Both the position numbers and the translations under genes were made by a program. 64,000 nucleotides of DNA from Alphaproteobacteria bacterium (lineage in GTDB: Bacteria > Pseudomonadota > Alphaproteobacteria > Acetobacterales > Acetobacteraceae): positions 62,001-126,000 of the forward strand of contig JAPLOI010000019.1 of NCBI GenBank assembly GCA_026400815.1, given 5' to 3'. Every line of letters starts with the position of its first letter. Position 1 is the first letter of the stretch. This document shows, piece by piece, positions 54,073 to 62,662 of the stretch. Under the pieces are notes generated by a model. That model ran no database searches and was not told where the DNA came from. It saw only the letters and a list, made by a program, of their open reading frames with translations.

Positions 54073-55350
54073 CTACGCCTTTGTGATCTCCGCGATGGCA
54101 TCTTTCCAGGCCGCGATCGTCAGTTTCACGTCCGCCTCGGTATGCGCGGTGGAGACGTAGTACTTGCTCTCGCCCTTCATGATGCCGCGCTTGCGCAGGG
54201 CGGCGTTGAAACGCTTCAGCATGTCGGTGTCGCCCTTCAGCGTGCCGCGGTAGTCGCGCACGGGCTCGCGGGTGAACACCACGTCGAACAGCACGGGCTC
54301 GCCCAGCACCTGGGCCGGCAGGCCGGCGGAGGCGAGCAGCTCGGCCAGCGTGCCCATCAGCTCGCGCCCGGTGGCAAACACGCGGTCATAGGTGCCGGGG
54401 CGCTTCAGCACCTCCAGCGTGGCCAGGCCCGCCACGGCGGAGACGGGGGCGGCGGAAAGCGTGCCGACCTGCATCAGGAAATCCTCGTCGGCCACGGCGG
54501 CGCGGTCGAAATGCGCCATCATGTCCGCCCGGCCGGCCACGGCGGCCAGGGCGAAGCCGCCGCCCATGATCTTGCCCAGGGTGCAGAGATCGGGCGTGAC
54601 GCCGTAGTATTCCTGCGCGCCGCCATAGGAGAAGCGGAAGCCGGTAACGACCTCGTCGAAGATCAGCGGGATGCCGAGTTCGGCGGTGATGCGGCGCAGG
54701 CCCTGCAGGAAGCCGGGGGCGGGCGGGATCAGGCGCTGGAACGGCTCCACGATCACGCCGGCCAGGTCGTCCTGGTGTTCGCGGATCAGGCTTTCCACGG
54801 TTTCCAGGTCGTTGAACGGGGCCACCAGCATCGTGTCCTGGATGGCGCGCGGAATGCCGGCGGAATCCGGCACCGGGAAGGGGAAGTTGCCCGGGCGCTT
54901 CGGCGCCAGGGACATGAGGGAAAAATCGCTCATGCCGTGGTAGCCGCCCTCGAACTTCAGGATCTTGTCCTTCCTGCGGAAGGCGCGGGCGACGCGCATC
55001 GCATACAGGTCCGCCTCCGTGCCGGTGCAGACGAAGCGCACCTGCTCGGCGCAGGCCATGGCGGCGACGATCTCCTCGGCGAGCTGGATGCCGTGGCGGT
55101 TGTTGGCAAAGAACGTCGTGCCCTGCGGCACCTGGGCCTGCACCGCCGCCGTCACCTCCGGGTGGCCGTGGCCGATGAACATCGGGCCGGAGCCCAGCAG
55201 GAAATCGACGTATTCCCGCCCCTCCTCATCCCACACCCGGCCCGCCTTGCCCTCGCGGATCATCATCTCCGCCGGCAGATTGCCGAAGCTGCCACCGGGC
55301 AGCACGCGGCGCGCCTGTTCAACCAGCGTCTGGGTGGGGGTGGTGTCCAT
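54073..55350 (-). CDS. Class III pyridoxal-phosphate aminotransferase (GSAM-like)
   Basis: 425 aa from ATG 55350 (MDTTPTQTLVEQARRVLPGG). FVCTGTEADLYAMRVARAF, ILKFEGGYHG, PLIFDEVVTGFRFSYGGAQEYYGV and TLGKIMGGGFALAAVAG with the PLP lysine (K in LGKIMGGG) make a class III enzyme closest in pattern to glutamate-1-semialdehyde aminomutase. It need not be the haem enzyme; many paralogues use other substrates. Divergent from the 55-aa membrane gene, with an FNR-type site between. Confidence 0.9.
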   Translation of the reverse strand: MDTTPTQTLVEQARRVLPGGSFGNLPAEMMIREGKAGRVWDEEGREYVDFLLGSGPMFIGHGHPEVTAAVQAQVPQGTTFFANNRHGIQLAEEIVAAMACAEQVRFVCTGTEADLYAMRVARAFRRKDKILKFEGGYHGMSDFSLMSLAPKRPGNFPFPVPDSAGIPRAIQDTMLVAPFNDLETVESLIREHQDDLAGVIVEPFQRLIPPAPGFLQGLRRITAELGIPLIFDEVVTGFRFSYGGAQEYYGVTPDLCTLGKIMGGGFALAAVAGRADMMAHFDRAAVADEDFLMQVGTLSAAPVSAVAGLATLEVLKRPGTYDRVFATGRELMGTLAELLASAGLPAQVLGEPVLFDVVFTREPVRDYRGTLKGDTDMLKRFNAALRKRGIMKGESKYYVSTAHTEADVKLTIAAWKDAIAEITKA

Positions 55351-55428
55351 CTGGTGCCTCCGCCGTAGGGTCTGGCGGGAGCCTACACGCATTTTGCCGC
55401 GGCGCGATGGGTCAGGATCATTGCCGGT

Positions 55429-55442
55429 TTGACGTGCATCAA
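55429..55442. promoter_or_regulatory. FNR/FixK-type binding site
   Basis: TTGACGTGCATCAA, matching the consensus TTGAT-N4-ATCAA at nine of ten fixed positions. It is 57 bp before the ATG of the small membrane protein (55499) and 79 bp before the start of the divergent aminotransferase (55350). Confidence 0.6.
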
Positions 55443-55498
55443 TGCCGGCCCCCGCGCGGCATGGCTTCCTACGCTCACTCTTGCGAAGGACCCATCCC

Positions 55499-55666
55499 AT
55501 GACCTCCGGCGAACAGCTCTTCCTGGCCCTGGCCCTCGCCACCATCGGCGGCTTCGGCCTGTGGCTCTTCTTCATCACCTCGCGCTACGACCGGTTCCGT
55601 GCCGGCAAGCCGGAAGCCCGGCGCTACGAGGCAGACCACGACATGGCCCACGCCGGCGCGGACTGA
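55499..55666 (+). CDS. Small single-helix membrane protein
   Basis: 55 aa (MTSGEQLFLALALATIGGF...) with one transmembrane helix at about 6-24 and a charged, basic then acidic tail (TSRYDRFRAGKPEARRYEADHDMAHAGAD). GAAGGA ribosome site in place. The FNR-type box upstream hints at control by oxygen and a link with a respiratory complex, as with CcoQ-like small subunits; this is inference. No named family recognised. Confidence 0.7.
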   Translation: MTSGEQLFLALALATIGGFGLWLFFITSRYDRFRAGKPEARRYEADHDMAHAGAD

Positions 55667-55742
55667 CCGCCAGCCCCAAGGGCGAAGGACACACGGGCCT
55701 CCCGGAAACGGGGGGCCCGCTTCGATTCCGGTGGGAGAGGCA

Positions 55743-55816
55743 AAGGCCAGGGCTCTGCCGTCGCGGCGCGAAGCCGCGCCACGGGGACCCGCTGGGGCCT
55801 TAGGCCCCAGACCCCT
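55743..55816 (+). repeat. 74-bp inverted repeat, left copy
   Basis: Starts AAGGCCAGGGCTCTGCCGTC and ends with the palindrome CTGGGGCCTTAGGCCCCAG plus ACCCCT. All 74 bases are identical to the reverse complement of 56377-56450. Two internal small hairpins (GGCGCG/CGCGCC and the GGCCTTAGGCC palindrome). Confidence 0.93.
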
Positions 55817-55894
55817 CTACTTTTGGCATGAGTCTTCGCCGCGAGACGCGGGGGCCAAAGGACGGATTCAGGATGATTTGTGACGCGCGCCCGC

Positions 55895-56284
55895 CTATGG
55901 CGGCGCGCGAGCGGTGCCAGGAGGGCAAGGCTCCGGCGCGCGCTTGCCCGAAAGGCGCAGGCCGAGTCCTGGCAGGCAGCGCAGAATCCAGCCGATCCAG
56001 GCGCGTTGGCGGCGCAAACGGCGCAGGGCGCGCGGGTGGAGTAAGGGCGCGAGGTCGTCGATGGTTTCGCCGGTGGGGGAGAAATGCCAATCCCGGCACG
56101 GGGTGCGCCAGGTACGTCCGTGGGCCGGGACCAGGGTGGCCACGACGGATTTGTTCCCGATGAGGACTGCCAGTAGGGCGAGCAGGAAGTGCAGCAGGGG
56201 CGCCGGAAAATGGACGCGATTCATCGCCTCCGCCAAGCGGCGAAGGGCGTCGGCTTCTCTCGGAGCGGCGACGGGATGTGGCAT
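55895..56284 (-). CDS. Hypothetical basic protein inside the inverted-repeat cassette
   Basis: About 129 aa from ATG 56284 (GTG 56287 is next to it). ALRRLAEAMNRVHFPAPLLHFLLALLAVLIG includes a hydrophobic segment, then HGRTWRTPCRDWHFSPTGETIDDLAPLLHPRALRRLRRQRAW and a hydrophobic WIGWILRCLPGL. Upstream A/T-rich DNA (56300-56375) has GATAAT that could be a -10. It is the only sensible gene between the two 74-bp repeats. Not recognised; no transposase motif. Confidence 0.5.
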   Translation of the reverse strand: MPHPVAAPREADALRRLAEAMNRVHFPAPLLHFLLALLAVLIGNKSVVATLVPAHGRTWRTPCRDWHFSPTGETIDDLAPLLHPRALRRLRRQRAWIGWILRCLPGLGLRLSGKRAPEPCPPGTARAPP

Positions 56285-56376
56285 CACCGGTGACTATGCC
56301 AAACGCAACACCGATGGAAAAGGTTTATTATCCCGTACGTACTCAGAATTTTGGTATTAGGGATAACCTAAGGTCA

Positions 56377-56450
56377 AGGGGTCTGGGGCCTAAGGCCCCA
56401 GCGGGTCCCCGTGGCGCGGCTTCGCGCCGCGACGGCAGAGCCCTGGCCTT
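56377..56450 (-). repeat. 74-bp inverted repeat, right copy
   Basis: Exact reverse complement of 55743-55816. Its outer end falls on the stop codon of glmS (TAA at 56449-56451), so two bases of the stop come from the repeat. No clear target-site duplication is seen outside the two repeats. Confidence 0.93.
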
Positions 56451-58272
56451 ACTCAACCGTGACAGACTTCGCGAGATTCCGAGGCTGGTCCACATCGGTG
56501 CCTTTCAGCACGGCCACGTGATAGGCCAGGAGCTGCACCGGGATGGCGTAGAGGATGGGCGCCACGAAGGGGTCCACTGTTGGCATCACGATCGCATCCA
56601 CTGAGATGCTGCGCAGCTTTTCTGCCCCCACGGCATCGCTGAGCACGATGATCTGGCCACCGCGGGCGGCGGCTTCCTGCACGTTGGAGGCGGTTTTTTC
56701 GAAGAGCGGGCCGGAGGGTGCGATGGCGATGATGGGCACGGATTTGTCGATCAGCGCGATCGGGCCGTGCTTCATTTCGCCGGCGGCGTAGCCTTCGGCG
56801 TGGATGTAGCAGATTTCCTTCAGCTTCAGCGCGCCTTCCAGCGCGATGGCGTAGTTGGCGCCGCGGCCGAGGTAGAGCACGTCTCGCGCTTCGGCCACGC
56901 GGCGGGCCACGCGCTGGATGGTCGCGGCCTGGTCCAGCACTTCGGCGGCGGCCGCCGGCACTGTGAGCAGCGCCTGGGTGAGGGCGGCTTCCCGCGCCTG
57001 GTCGATGGTGCCGCGGGCGCGGGCGAAGGCGATGGCCAGGCAGGCGAGCACCGTGAGCTGCGCGGTGAAGGCCTTGGTGGAGGCCACCGCGATTTCCGGC
57101 CCCGCGACGGTTTGCATCACCACATCTGATGCGCGGGCCATGGTGCTTTCGGGCACGTTCACCACGGAGAGCACCGGCATGCCCTGGGCGCGCATGTAGT
57201 CCATCGCCGCGATGGTGTCGGCGGTTTCGCCGGACTGGGAGACGAGCACGCCCAGGCTGCCGGGGATCACCGGCGGCTCGCGGTAGCGGAACTCGCTGGC
57301 CACATCCACGTCGGCCGGCAGGCGGGCGATTTCCTCCAGCCAGTGGCGCCCGGCCATGGCGGCGAAATAGGCGCCGCCGCAGGCGCTGAGGCTCACGCGG
57401 GAGAGCTTGGCGGGATCGAAGGGCAGCTTGGGCAGGTTCACCGCGCGGGTGGCGGGGTCCACCATCTGGTGCAGCGTGTCGCCGATCACGCCGGGGTGCT
57501 CATGGAGTTCCTTCTCCATGAAGTGCCGGTAGTTGCCCTTGCCCACGGCGGCGCCGGACAGCGCGGTGAGCTTCACCTCGCGCTTCACCTCCGCGCCCGT
57601 GGCATCGAGGAACACGGCGCCGGTGCGGCTGAGCACCGCCCAGTCGCCATTGCCGAGGAAGGCGATGCGGCGGGTGAGCGGTGCCAGCGCCAGGGCGTCG
57701 GAGCCCAGGAACATCTCGTCCTCGCCGAAGCCCACCGCCAGCGGCGCGCCGTGGCAGGCGCCCACCATCAGCTCCGGGTGGCCGGCGAAGACCATGGCCA
57801 GCGCGTAGGCGCCTTCCAGCCGGCGCAGCGCGGCACCGGCGGCCTCCACCGGGGCCATGCCTTGCTTCAGGTAGAGATCGACCAGCTGGGCCACCGTTTC
57901 GGTGTCCGTCTCGCTGCTGAAGACCTGCCCGGCCGCTTCCAGCTCCGCGCGCAGTTCGGCGTGGTTCTCGATGATGCCGTTGTGGACGATGGAAACGCGG
58001 GCGGTGCCGTGCGGGTGGGCGTTCCCCTCGGTGGGCGCGCCGTGCGTGGCCCAGCGTGTGTGGCCGATGCCGGTGGTGCCCGAAAGCGGGGTCGTCTCCA
58101 GCACCGCGGCCAGGTTGCCGAGCTTGCCCGGCGCGCGCCGGCGCTCGATATGCCCGTTCACCAGGGTGGCGATGCCCGCACTGTCGTAGCCGCGGTATTC
58201 AAGCCGCCGCAGCGATTCCAGCACCAGCGGGGCCGCCTGCCGCGTTCCGATCACGCCGATGATGCCGCACAT
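56449..58272 (-). CDS. glmS: Glutamine-fructose-6-phosphate aminotransferase
   Basis: 607 aa. N-terminal MCGIIGVIG with the catalytic Cys 2 of the glutaminase; RWATHGAPTEGNAHPH and GIIENHAELR; two SIS domains (SACGGAYFAAMAGRHWLEEIARLPADVDVASEFRYREP; VASTKAFTAQL) and the C-terminal LAKSVTVE end. Makes glucosamine-6-phosphate for peptidoglycan and LPS. It follows glmU on the same strand with about 30 bp between. Confidence 0.96.
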   Translation of the reverse strand: MCGIIGVIGTRQAAPLVLESLRRLEYRGYDSAGIATLVNGHIERRRAPGKLGNLAAVLETTPLSGTTGIGHTRWATHGAPTEGNAHPHGTARVSIVHNGIIENHAELRAELEAAGQVFSSETDTETVAQLVDLYLKQGMAPVEAAGAALRRLEGAYALAMVFAGHPELMVGACHGAPLAVGFGEDEMFLGSDALALAPLTRRIAFLGNGDWAVLSRTGAVFLDATGAEVKREVKLTALSGAAVGKGNYRHFMEKELHEHPGVIGDTLHQMVDPATRAVNLPKLPFDPAKLSRVSLSACGGAYFAAMAGRHWLEEIARLPADVDVASEFRYREPPVIPGSLGVLVSQSGETADTIAAMDYMRAQGMPVLSVVNVPESTMARASDVVMQTVAGPEIAVASTKAFTAQLTVLACLAIAFARARGTIDQAREAALTQALLTVPAAAAEVLDQAATIQRVARRVAEARDVLYLGRGANYAIALEGALKLKEICYIHAEGYAAGEMKHGPIALIDKSVPIIAIAPSGPLFEKTASNVQEAAARGGQIIVLSDAVGAEKLRSISVDAIVMPTVDPFVAPILYAIPVQLLAYHVAVLKGTDVDQPRNLAKSVTVE

Positions 58273-58302
58273 ACGCTGCCAATCCCTGTTGCTGAAAAGA
58301 AG

Positions 58303-59655
58303 CTATTTCGTCTTCTTGCGGCTGGCCCGGAAGGCCGCCGCGCGGCCGGCCTTGATATCCTGCCGGGCGCGCCCGAAGGCCATGGCATCGGCCGGCACGT
58401 TCTCCGTGATCACGCTGCCGGCCGTGACCATCGCGCCGTCGCCGACCGAGACCGGCGCCACCAGGATGGAATCGGAGCCGATGAACACATCCGCCCCGAT
58501 CACCGTGCGGTGCTTGGCGAAGCCGTCGTAGTTGCAGGTGATGGTGCCGGCGCCGATGTTGGTGCGCGCGCCGATCTCGGCATCGCCGATATAGGAGAGG
58601 TGGTTGGCCTTCACCCCGCGCCCCAGCTTCGCGGCCTTCACCTCCACGAAGTTGCCGACATGGGCTTCCTCGCCCACATCGGCGCCCGGGCGCAGCCGCG
58701 CGAACGGGCCGATGACCGCGCCAGCGCGCACCGTGCAGCCTTCCAGGTGGCTGAAGGCGCGGATCTCCACGTTCGATTCCACGCTCACGCCGGGGCCGAA
58801 CACCACGTTGGGGGCGATGCTGACATCGGTGCCGAAGCGTGTGTCGGTGGAAAGGAATACCGTCTCCGGTGCCGTCATCGTCACGCCGGCATCCATCGCG
58901 GCACGGCGCAGGCGTTGCTGTACGGTGGCCTCCGCCTCGGCCAGTTCTGAGCGCGAATTGATGCCGCGCAGCTCCGCCTCCGGCCCCACCACGGCGGCCA
59001 CGCGCTTGCCCTCGGCGCGGGCCAGGGCGACCAGGTCGGTGAGGTAGTATTCGCCGGCGGCGTTGTCGTTGCGCACGGCGGCCAACCAGCGCGCCATGTC
59101 GGCACCGGGGCCGCACAGCACGCCGGCATTGCACAGGCCGACCGAGAGTTCCTCGGGCGTGGCGTCCTTCGCCTCCACGATGCGCTGCACCTCGTCCTCG
59201 GTGCCGATCACCCGGCCGTAGCGGCCTGGCACCGCCGGGCGCATCGCCACCAGCGCCAGCCCCGCGCCGCCGCTGCGCCGTGCGAGAAGTGCCCGCAGCG
59301 TTTCCTCCGACATCAGCGGGTTGTCGGCATAGAGCACCGCCACATCGCCCGTGCCGAAATGCGGCACCGCCTGCAGCGCCGCGTGCGCCGTGCCCAGCCG
59401 CTCGGCCTGCACCACGCAGGCATGGGGGGCAGCGACCTTTTCCAGGGCCGCCATATCCGGCCCCACCACCACCACGATCCGCTCGAACACCGCCTCGCAC
59501 GCCGCCAGCAGGTGGCGCAGCATGGGCCGGCCGGCGATCGGGTGCAGCGCCTTCGGCAGGGCGGACTTCATGCGTGTGCCCATGCCGGCCGCCAGCACCA
59601 CGGCCGTTGTGCCAGCCATCGGGGGGGAAAGGGCAGGGGATGCGACCGTGCTCAT
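58303..59655 (-). CDS. glmU: Bifunctional UDP-N-acetylglucosamine pyrophosphorylase / GlcN-1-P acetyltransferase
   Basis: 450 aa. VVLAAGMGTRMKSALPKALHPIAGRPMLRHLL is the uridyltransferase motif; the C-terminal half is a left-handed beta-helix (IGPFARLRPGADVGEEAHVGNFVEVKAAKLGRGVKANHLSYIGDAEIGARTNIGAGTITCNYDG). It makes UDP-GlcNAc. glmU-glmS in one transcription direction gives the amino-sugar supply pathway. Divergent from gph. Confidence 0.96.
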   Translation of the reverse strand: MSTVASPALSPPMAGTTAVVLAAGMGTRMKSALPKALHPIAGRPMLRHLLAACEAVFERIVVVVGPDMAALEKVAAPHACVVQAERLGTAHAALQAVPHFGTGDVAVLYADNPLMSEETLRALLARRSGGAGLALVAMRPAVPGRYGRVIGTEDEVQRIVEAKDATPEELSVGLCNAGVLCGPGADMARWLAAVRNDNAAGEYYLTDLVALARAEGKRVAAVVGPEAELRGINSRSELAEAEATVQQRLRRAAMDAGVTMTAPETVFLSTDTRFGTDVSIAPNVVFGPGVSVESNVEIRAFSHLEGCTVRAGAVIGPFARLRPGADVGEEAHVGNFVEVKAAKLGRGVKANHLSYIGDAEIGARTNIGAGTITCNYDGFAKHRTVIGADVFIGSDSILVAPVSVGDGAMVTAGSVITENVPADAMAFGRARQDIKAGRAAAFRASRKKTK

Positions 59656-59748
59656 GCCCCGGGGAGTAGCGGCCCGGACTGTGCCGTGTCAAAGGAAGCG
59701 CAATCACGCTTCGTTTCCCGAACACGCCGGGCACCAGGAATCGACCGC

Positions 59749-60399
59749 ATGCAACCACTGATGGTCTTCGACCTCGACGGCACCCTGGTGGATTCCGTCC
59801 CCGACCTGGCCGCCGCGCTGAACCGCCTGCTCGCCAGCCGCAACCTGGCCCCCTTCGGCCGGCCCGAGGTGGCCGGCTTCGTGGGCGACGGGGCCCGCGT
59901 GCTGCTGGAACGCGCCTTCGCCGCCCGCGGCACCACGCCCGATGCCCGCGCCCTGGCGGATTTCCTGGATGACTACGGCGCCCATGCCGCCGTGGAAACC
60001 GAGCCCTACCCCGGTGTGCGCGAAACCCTGGATCGCTTCGCCGCCGCCGGCTGGCGCATGGCCGTGTGCACCAACAAGCCGGAAGCCCCCGCCCGCACGC
60101 TGCTGGATGCGCTGGACCTCTCCCGCTACTTCGCGGCGCTGGGCGGTGGCGACAGCTTTCCCGTCCGCAAGCCCGATCCCGGCCACCTGCTGGCCACCAT
60201 CCAGGCCGCCGGCGCCACGCCCGCCCAGGCGATCATGGCAGGCGACCACCACAACGATGTGCTCTCGGCCGCCGGGCTCGGCATGCCCAGCATCTTTGCC
60301 GCCTGGGGGTATGGGCCGGCGGATACCGGGGACCATGCTTCGGCGACGGCGAAGGCGTTCCCCGAGTTGTTTGCGTTGGCGACAGGCCTGAGGAAGTAA
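59749..60399 (+). CDS. gph: Phosphoglycolate phosphatase (HAD family)
   Basis: 216 aa from ATG 59749 with CAGGAA upstream. HAD motifs: VFDLDGTLVDSVPDL (motif I), AVCTNKPEAPA (motif II Thr), RKPDPGHLL (motif III Lys), MAGDHHNDVLSAAGLGM (motif IV). Removes phosphate from 2-phosphoglycolate arising from DNA repair or oxygenase reaction. Ends just before repeat copy F. Confidence 0.9.
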   Translation: MQPLMVFDLDGTLVDSVPDLAAALNRLLASRNLAPFGRPEVAGFVGDGARVLLERAFAARGTTPDARALADFLDDYGAHAAVETEPYPGVRETLDRFAAAGWRMAVCTNKPEAPARTLLDALDLSRYFAALGGGDSFPVRKPDPGHLLATIQAAGATPAQAIMAGDHHNDVLSAAGLGMPSIFAAWGYGPADTGDHASATAKAFPELFALATGLRK

Positions 60400-60511
60400 G
60401 TCTTCTTTTTGTGAACACAAAGAAGCAAAAAAACTTCATGACTTTGCGCCGGGGCTAGCCTCGGCGCAAAGTCGTAAAAGTTTTTTGGTTCTTTTTTTCA
60501 AAAAAGAACCG
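60400..60511. repeat. Composite hairpin repeat, copy F (full length)
   Basis: Left T/A hairpin 60402-60425 (one change, CACAAAG, relative to copy A), GC core with perfect 11-bp arms ACTTTGCGCCG (60441-60451) and CGGCGCAAAGT (60462-60472), and the 32-bp right unit at 60478-60509. It occupies the whole gap between the converging gph and SDR genes. Confidence 0.9.
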
Positions 60512-60512
60512 C

Positions 60513-61322
60513 TTACCTTACCAATGCGCCGCCATCCACCGGCAGTTCAACGCCGGTGATGAACCCGGCCTCGTCGCTGGCCAGGAACAGTGCGGCATTC
60601 GCCACGTCCCAGCCTGAGCCCATCTTTCCGCGCAGTGGCACCTTGGCATCGCGCTCGGCGGCGATTTCGCTGCGGGGGCGGTTGGTGGCCCGTGCCCGCG
60701 TGTCCACCGCCATCGGCGTGTCCATCAGCCCCGGCAGGATCACGTTGGCCCGGATGCCGTAGGCCGCGTTCTGGATCGCCAACTGCTTGGTGAATTCCAC
60801 CATCGCCACCTTGCTCGCCTTGTAGGCGACGTAGGGATAGTTCTCGTAGGCGGCGACGGAGGAGATGTTGAGGATCACCCCGCTGCCCTGGGCCCGCATG
60901 ATGGGCACCGCATGCTTCGCCGCCATGATGCAGCCGCGCAGGTTGATGGCGAACAGGCGGTCGAACGCATCCTCGGTGAAGTGCTCCAGCATCGTGTCGC
61001 CGCCGCCCAGGGAGACGCCGACATTGTAGTGCAGGATATCCACCCGGCCCCAGCGGGCGTGGCAGGCCTGGATCGCGGCGGCCAGGGCGGCCTCGCTGGT
61101 CACGTCCGCCTCGAACGCCTCGCACACGCCGCCATCTTCGATCACCAGGGCAGCGGTTTCCCCGGCGCTGTCCAGCCGCCGGTCCACCGCCCAGACCTTG
61201 GCGCCTTCCTGGGCGAAGCGCATCACCGTGGCGCGGCCGTTGCCCACGCCCTCCCCTGGGCTCTGGCCCGCGCCGATCACCACCGCGACCTTGTCCTGAA
61301 GCCGGTTTCCGGTCCGGGGCAT
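60513..61322 (-). CDS. Short-chain dehydrogenase/reductase
   Basis: 269 aa from ATG 61322 with GGAGGAG six bases upstream; ATG 61328 is possible. The NAD(P) site is GAGQSPGEGVGNGRATVM, an insertion-bearing version of TGxxxGxG, and the catalytic set is Ser (LNISSVAAYE), Tyr and Lys (YVAYKASKVAM). Ends DEAGFITGVELPVDGGALVR as usual. Substrate unknown. Confidence 0.88.
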   Translation of the reverse strand: MPRTGNRLQDKVAVVIGAGQSPGEGVGNGRATVMRFAQEGAKVWAVDRRLDSAGETAALVIEDGGVCEAFEADVTSEAALAAAIQACHARWGRVDILHYNVGVSLGGGDTMLEHFTEDAFDRLFAINLRGCIMAAKHAVPIMRAQGSGVILNISSVAAYENYPYVAYKASKVAMVEFTKQLAIQNAAYGIRANVILPGLMDTPMAVDTRARATNRPRSEIAAERDAKVPLRGKMGSGWDVANAALFLASDEAGFITGVELPVDGGALVR

Positions 61323-61396
61323 GGGCATCTCCTCCGTGTCGTGTTCTATGGCCTGGAGATCAGCACCCACCCCCACCAGGGTCAACCAGCACCCGC

Positions 61397-62554
61397 ATGA
61401 CCTACGATGCCATCATCCTTGGCGCCGGCGCTGCCGGCCTCATGTGCGCCATCGCCGCGGGGCAACGCGGCCGCCGCGTGCTGCTGCTCGACCATGCCGA
61501 TGCCCCGGGCAAGAAGATCCTGATCAGCGGCGGCGGGCGCTGCAATTTCACCAATTTGGGCATCGCGCCGGATCGGTTTCTTTCGGCCAACCCGCACTTC
61601 GCCCGCTCGGCGCTGGCCCGCTACACCCAGCACGACTTCATCGCCCTGGTGCGCAAGCACGGCATCGCCTTTCACGAGAAGACCCTTGGCCAGCTTTTCT
61701 GCGACGGCTCCGCGCGTGAGATCGTCGCCATGCTGCTGGCGGAATGCCAGGCCGCTGGCGTGGACATTCGCCTTTCCTGCCGCGTGACCGGCGTCACCCG
61801 CGCCGAGCACTTCCGCGTTGAGACCTCCCTCGGGACGTTCACCGCCCCCGCCCTGGTGCTGGCCACCGGTGGCCTCTCCATTCCCAAGATGGGCGCCACC
61901 GGGTTCGCCCACGCGCTTGCGGGCCAGTTCGGCCTTGGGCTGGTTGCGCCGCGCCCTGGCTTGGTGCCGCTCACCTTCGAGGGCGAGGCGTTGGACCTCA
62001 TGCGCCCGCTCTCCGGTCTGGCTACCCAGGTTGTCGCCACCGCCGGCAAGCGCAGCTTTACTGAGGCCATGCTGTTCACCCATCGTGGCCTGTCCGGCCC
62101 TGCCATCCTGCAGGCCTCGTCCTACTGGCAGGAAGGCGAGCCCCTGACCGTCGCGCTGGCTGAGGACCCGCTCCCGCAGCTTCTCGCCGCCAAGAAATCG
62201 CGCCCCAACGCCACTTTGCGCACGGCGCTGTCGGACCTTCTCCCCGCCCGCCTTGCCGCCGCGCTCGCCCCGGGGGATACGCCGATGGCGCAGCAGCGCG
62301 ACAAGGCGCTTGCCGACCTTGCCGCCACCCTGCGCGCCTGGCGCCTGATCCCGGCCGGGACCGAAGGCTATGCCAAGGCGGAAGTGACGCTGGGCGGCAT
62401 CGACACCGCGGCGTTGGACCAGAAGACGATGGCCGCCAAATCCGTGCCGGGCCTGTTCGCCATCGGCGAGGCGGTGGACGTGACCGGGTGGCTCGGCGGC
62501 TACAACTTCCAGTGGGCCTGGTCGTCGGGCTGGGTGGCCGGACAGGCGATCTGA
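61397..62554 (+). CDS. BaiN/HI0933-type NAD(P)/FAD-dependent oxidoreductase
   Basis: 385 aa. FAD-binding IILGAGAAGLMCAIAAGQRGRRVLLLDHAD, then GKKILISGGGRCNFTNLG (a hallmark of the HI0933/YhiN flavoproteins), GGLSIPKMGATGFAHALA, and C-terminal VTLGGIDTAALDQKTMAAKSVPGLFAIGEAVDVTGWLGGYNFQWAWSSG. The biological reaction of this widespread family is poorly known. Followed by repeat copy G. Confidence 0.92.
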   Translation: MTYDAIILGAGAAGLMCAIAAGQRGRRVLLLDHADAPGKKILISGGGRCNFTNLGIAPDRFLSANPHFARSALARYTQHDFIALVRKHGIAFHEKTLGQLFCDGSAREIVAMLLAECQAAGVDIRLSCRVTGVTRAEHFRVETSLGTFTAPALVLATGGLSIPKMGATGFAHALAGQFGLGLVAPRPGLVPLTFEGEALDLMRPLSGLATQVVATAGKRSFTEAMLFTHRGLSGPAILQASSYWQEGEPLTVALAEDPLPQLLAAKKSRPNATLRTALSDLLPARLAAALAPGDTPMAQQRDKALADLAATLRAWRLIPAGTEGYAKAEVTLGGIDTAALDQKTMAAKSVPGLFAIGEAVDVTGWLGGYNFQWAWSSGWVAGQAI

Positions 62555-62559
62555 AGAAA

Positions 62560-62640
62560 ACGACCTCATTCGTTTGCGCCGCAGCGGGCCACGGCGCAAA
62601 GTAGCAAAAGTTTTTTGGTTCTTTTTTTCAAAAAAGAACA
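62560..62640. repeat. Composite hairpin repeat, copy G (left hairpin lost)
   Basis: GC core with nine-base perfect arms TTTGCGCCG (62573-62581) and CGGCGCAAA (62592-62600), then the exact 32-bp right unit at 62608-62639. On the left only a trace (GAAGAAAACGACCTCATT) replaces the T/A hairpin. The core is related to that of copy F. Confidence 0.87.
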
Positions 62641-62662
62641 CCTTTCTTTCCAGGAGATCCGC

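Noticed and set aside
56317-56376. glmS ribozyme or riboswitch
   Set aside because: The A/T-rich stretch is downstream, not upstream, of glmS on its strand, and no ribozyme core can be seen.
55743-56450. Classical IS element
   Set aside because: No transposase motif in the inner frame and no visible target-site duplication.
62615-62662. Earlier start for the small protein at 62663
   Set aside because: The extension is encoded by repeat copy G and would give an FFKKE-type tail; a good ribosome site precedes 62663.
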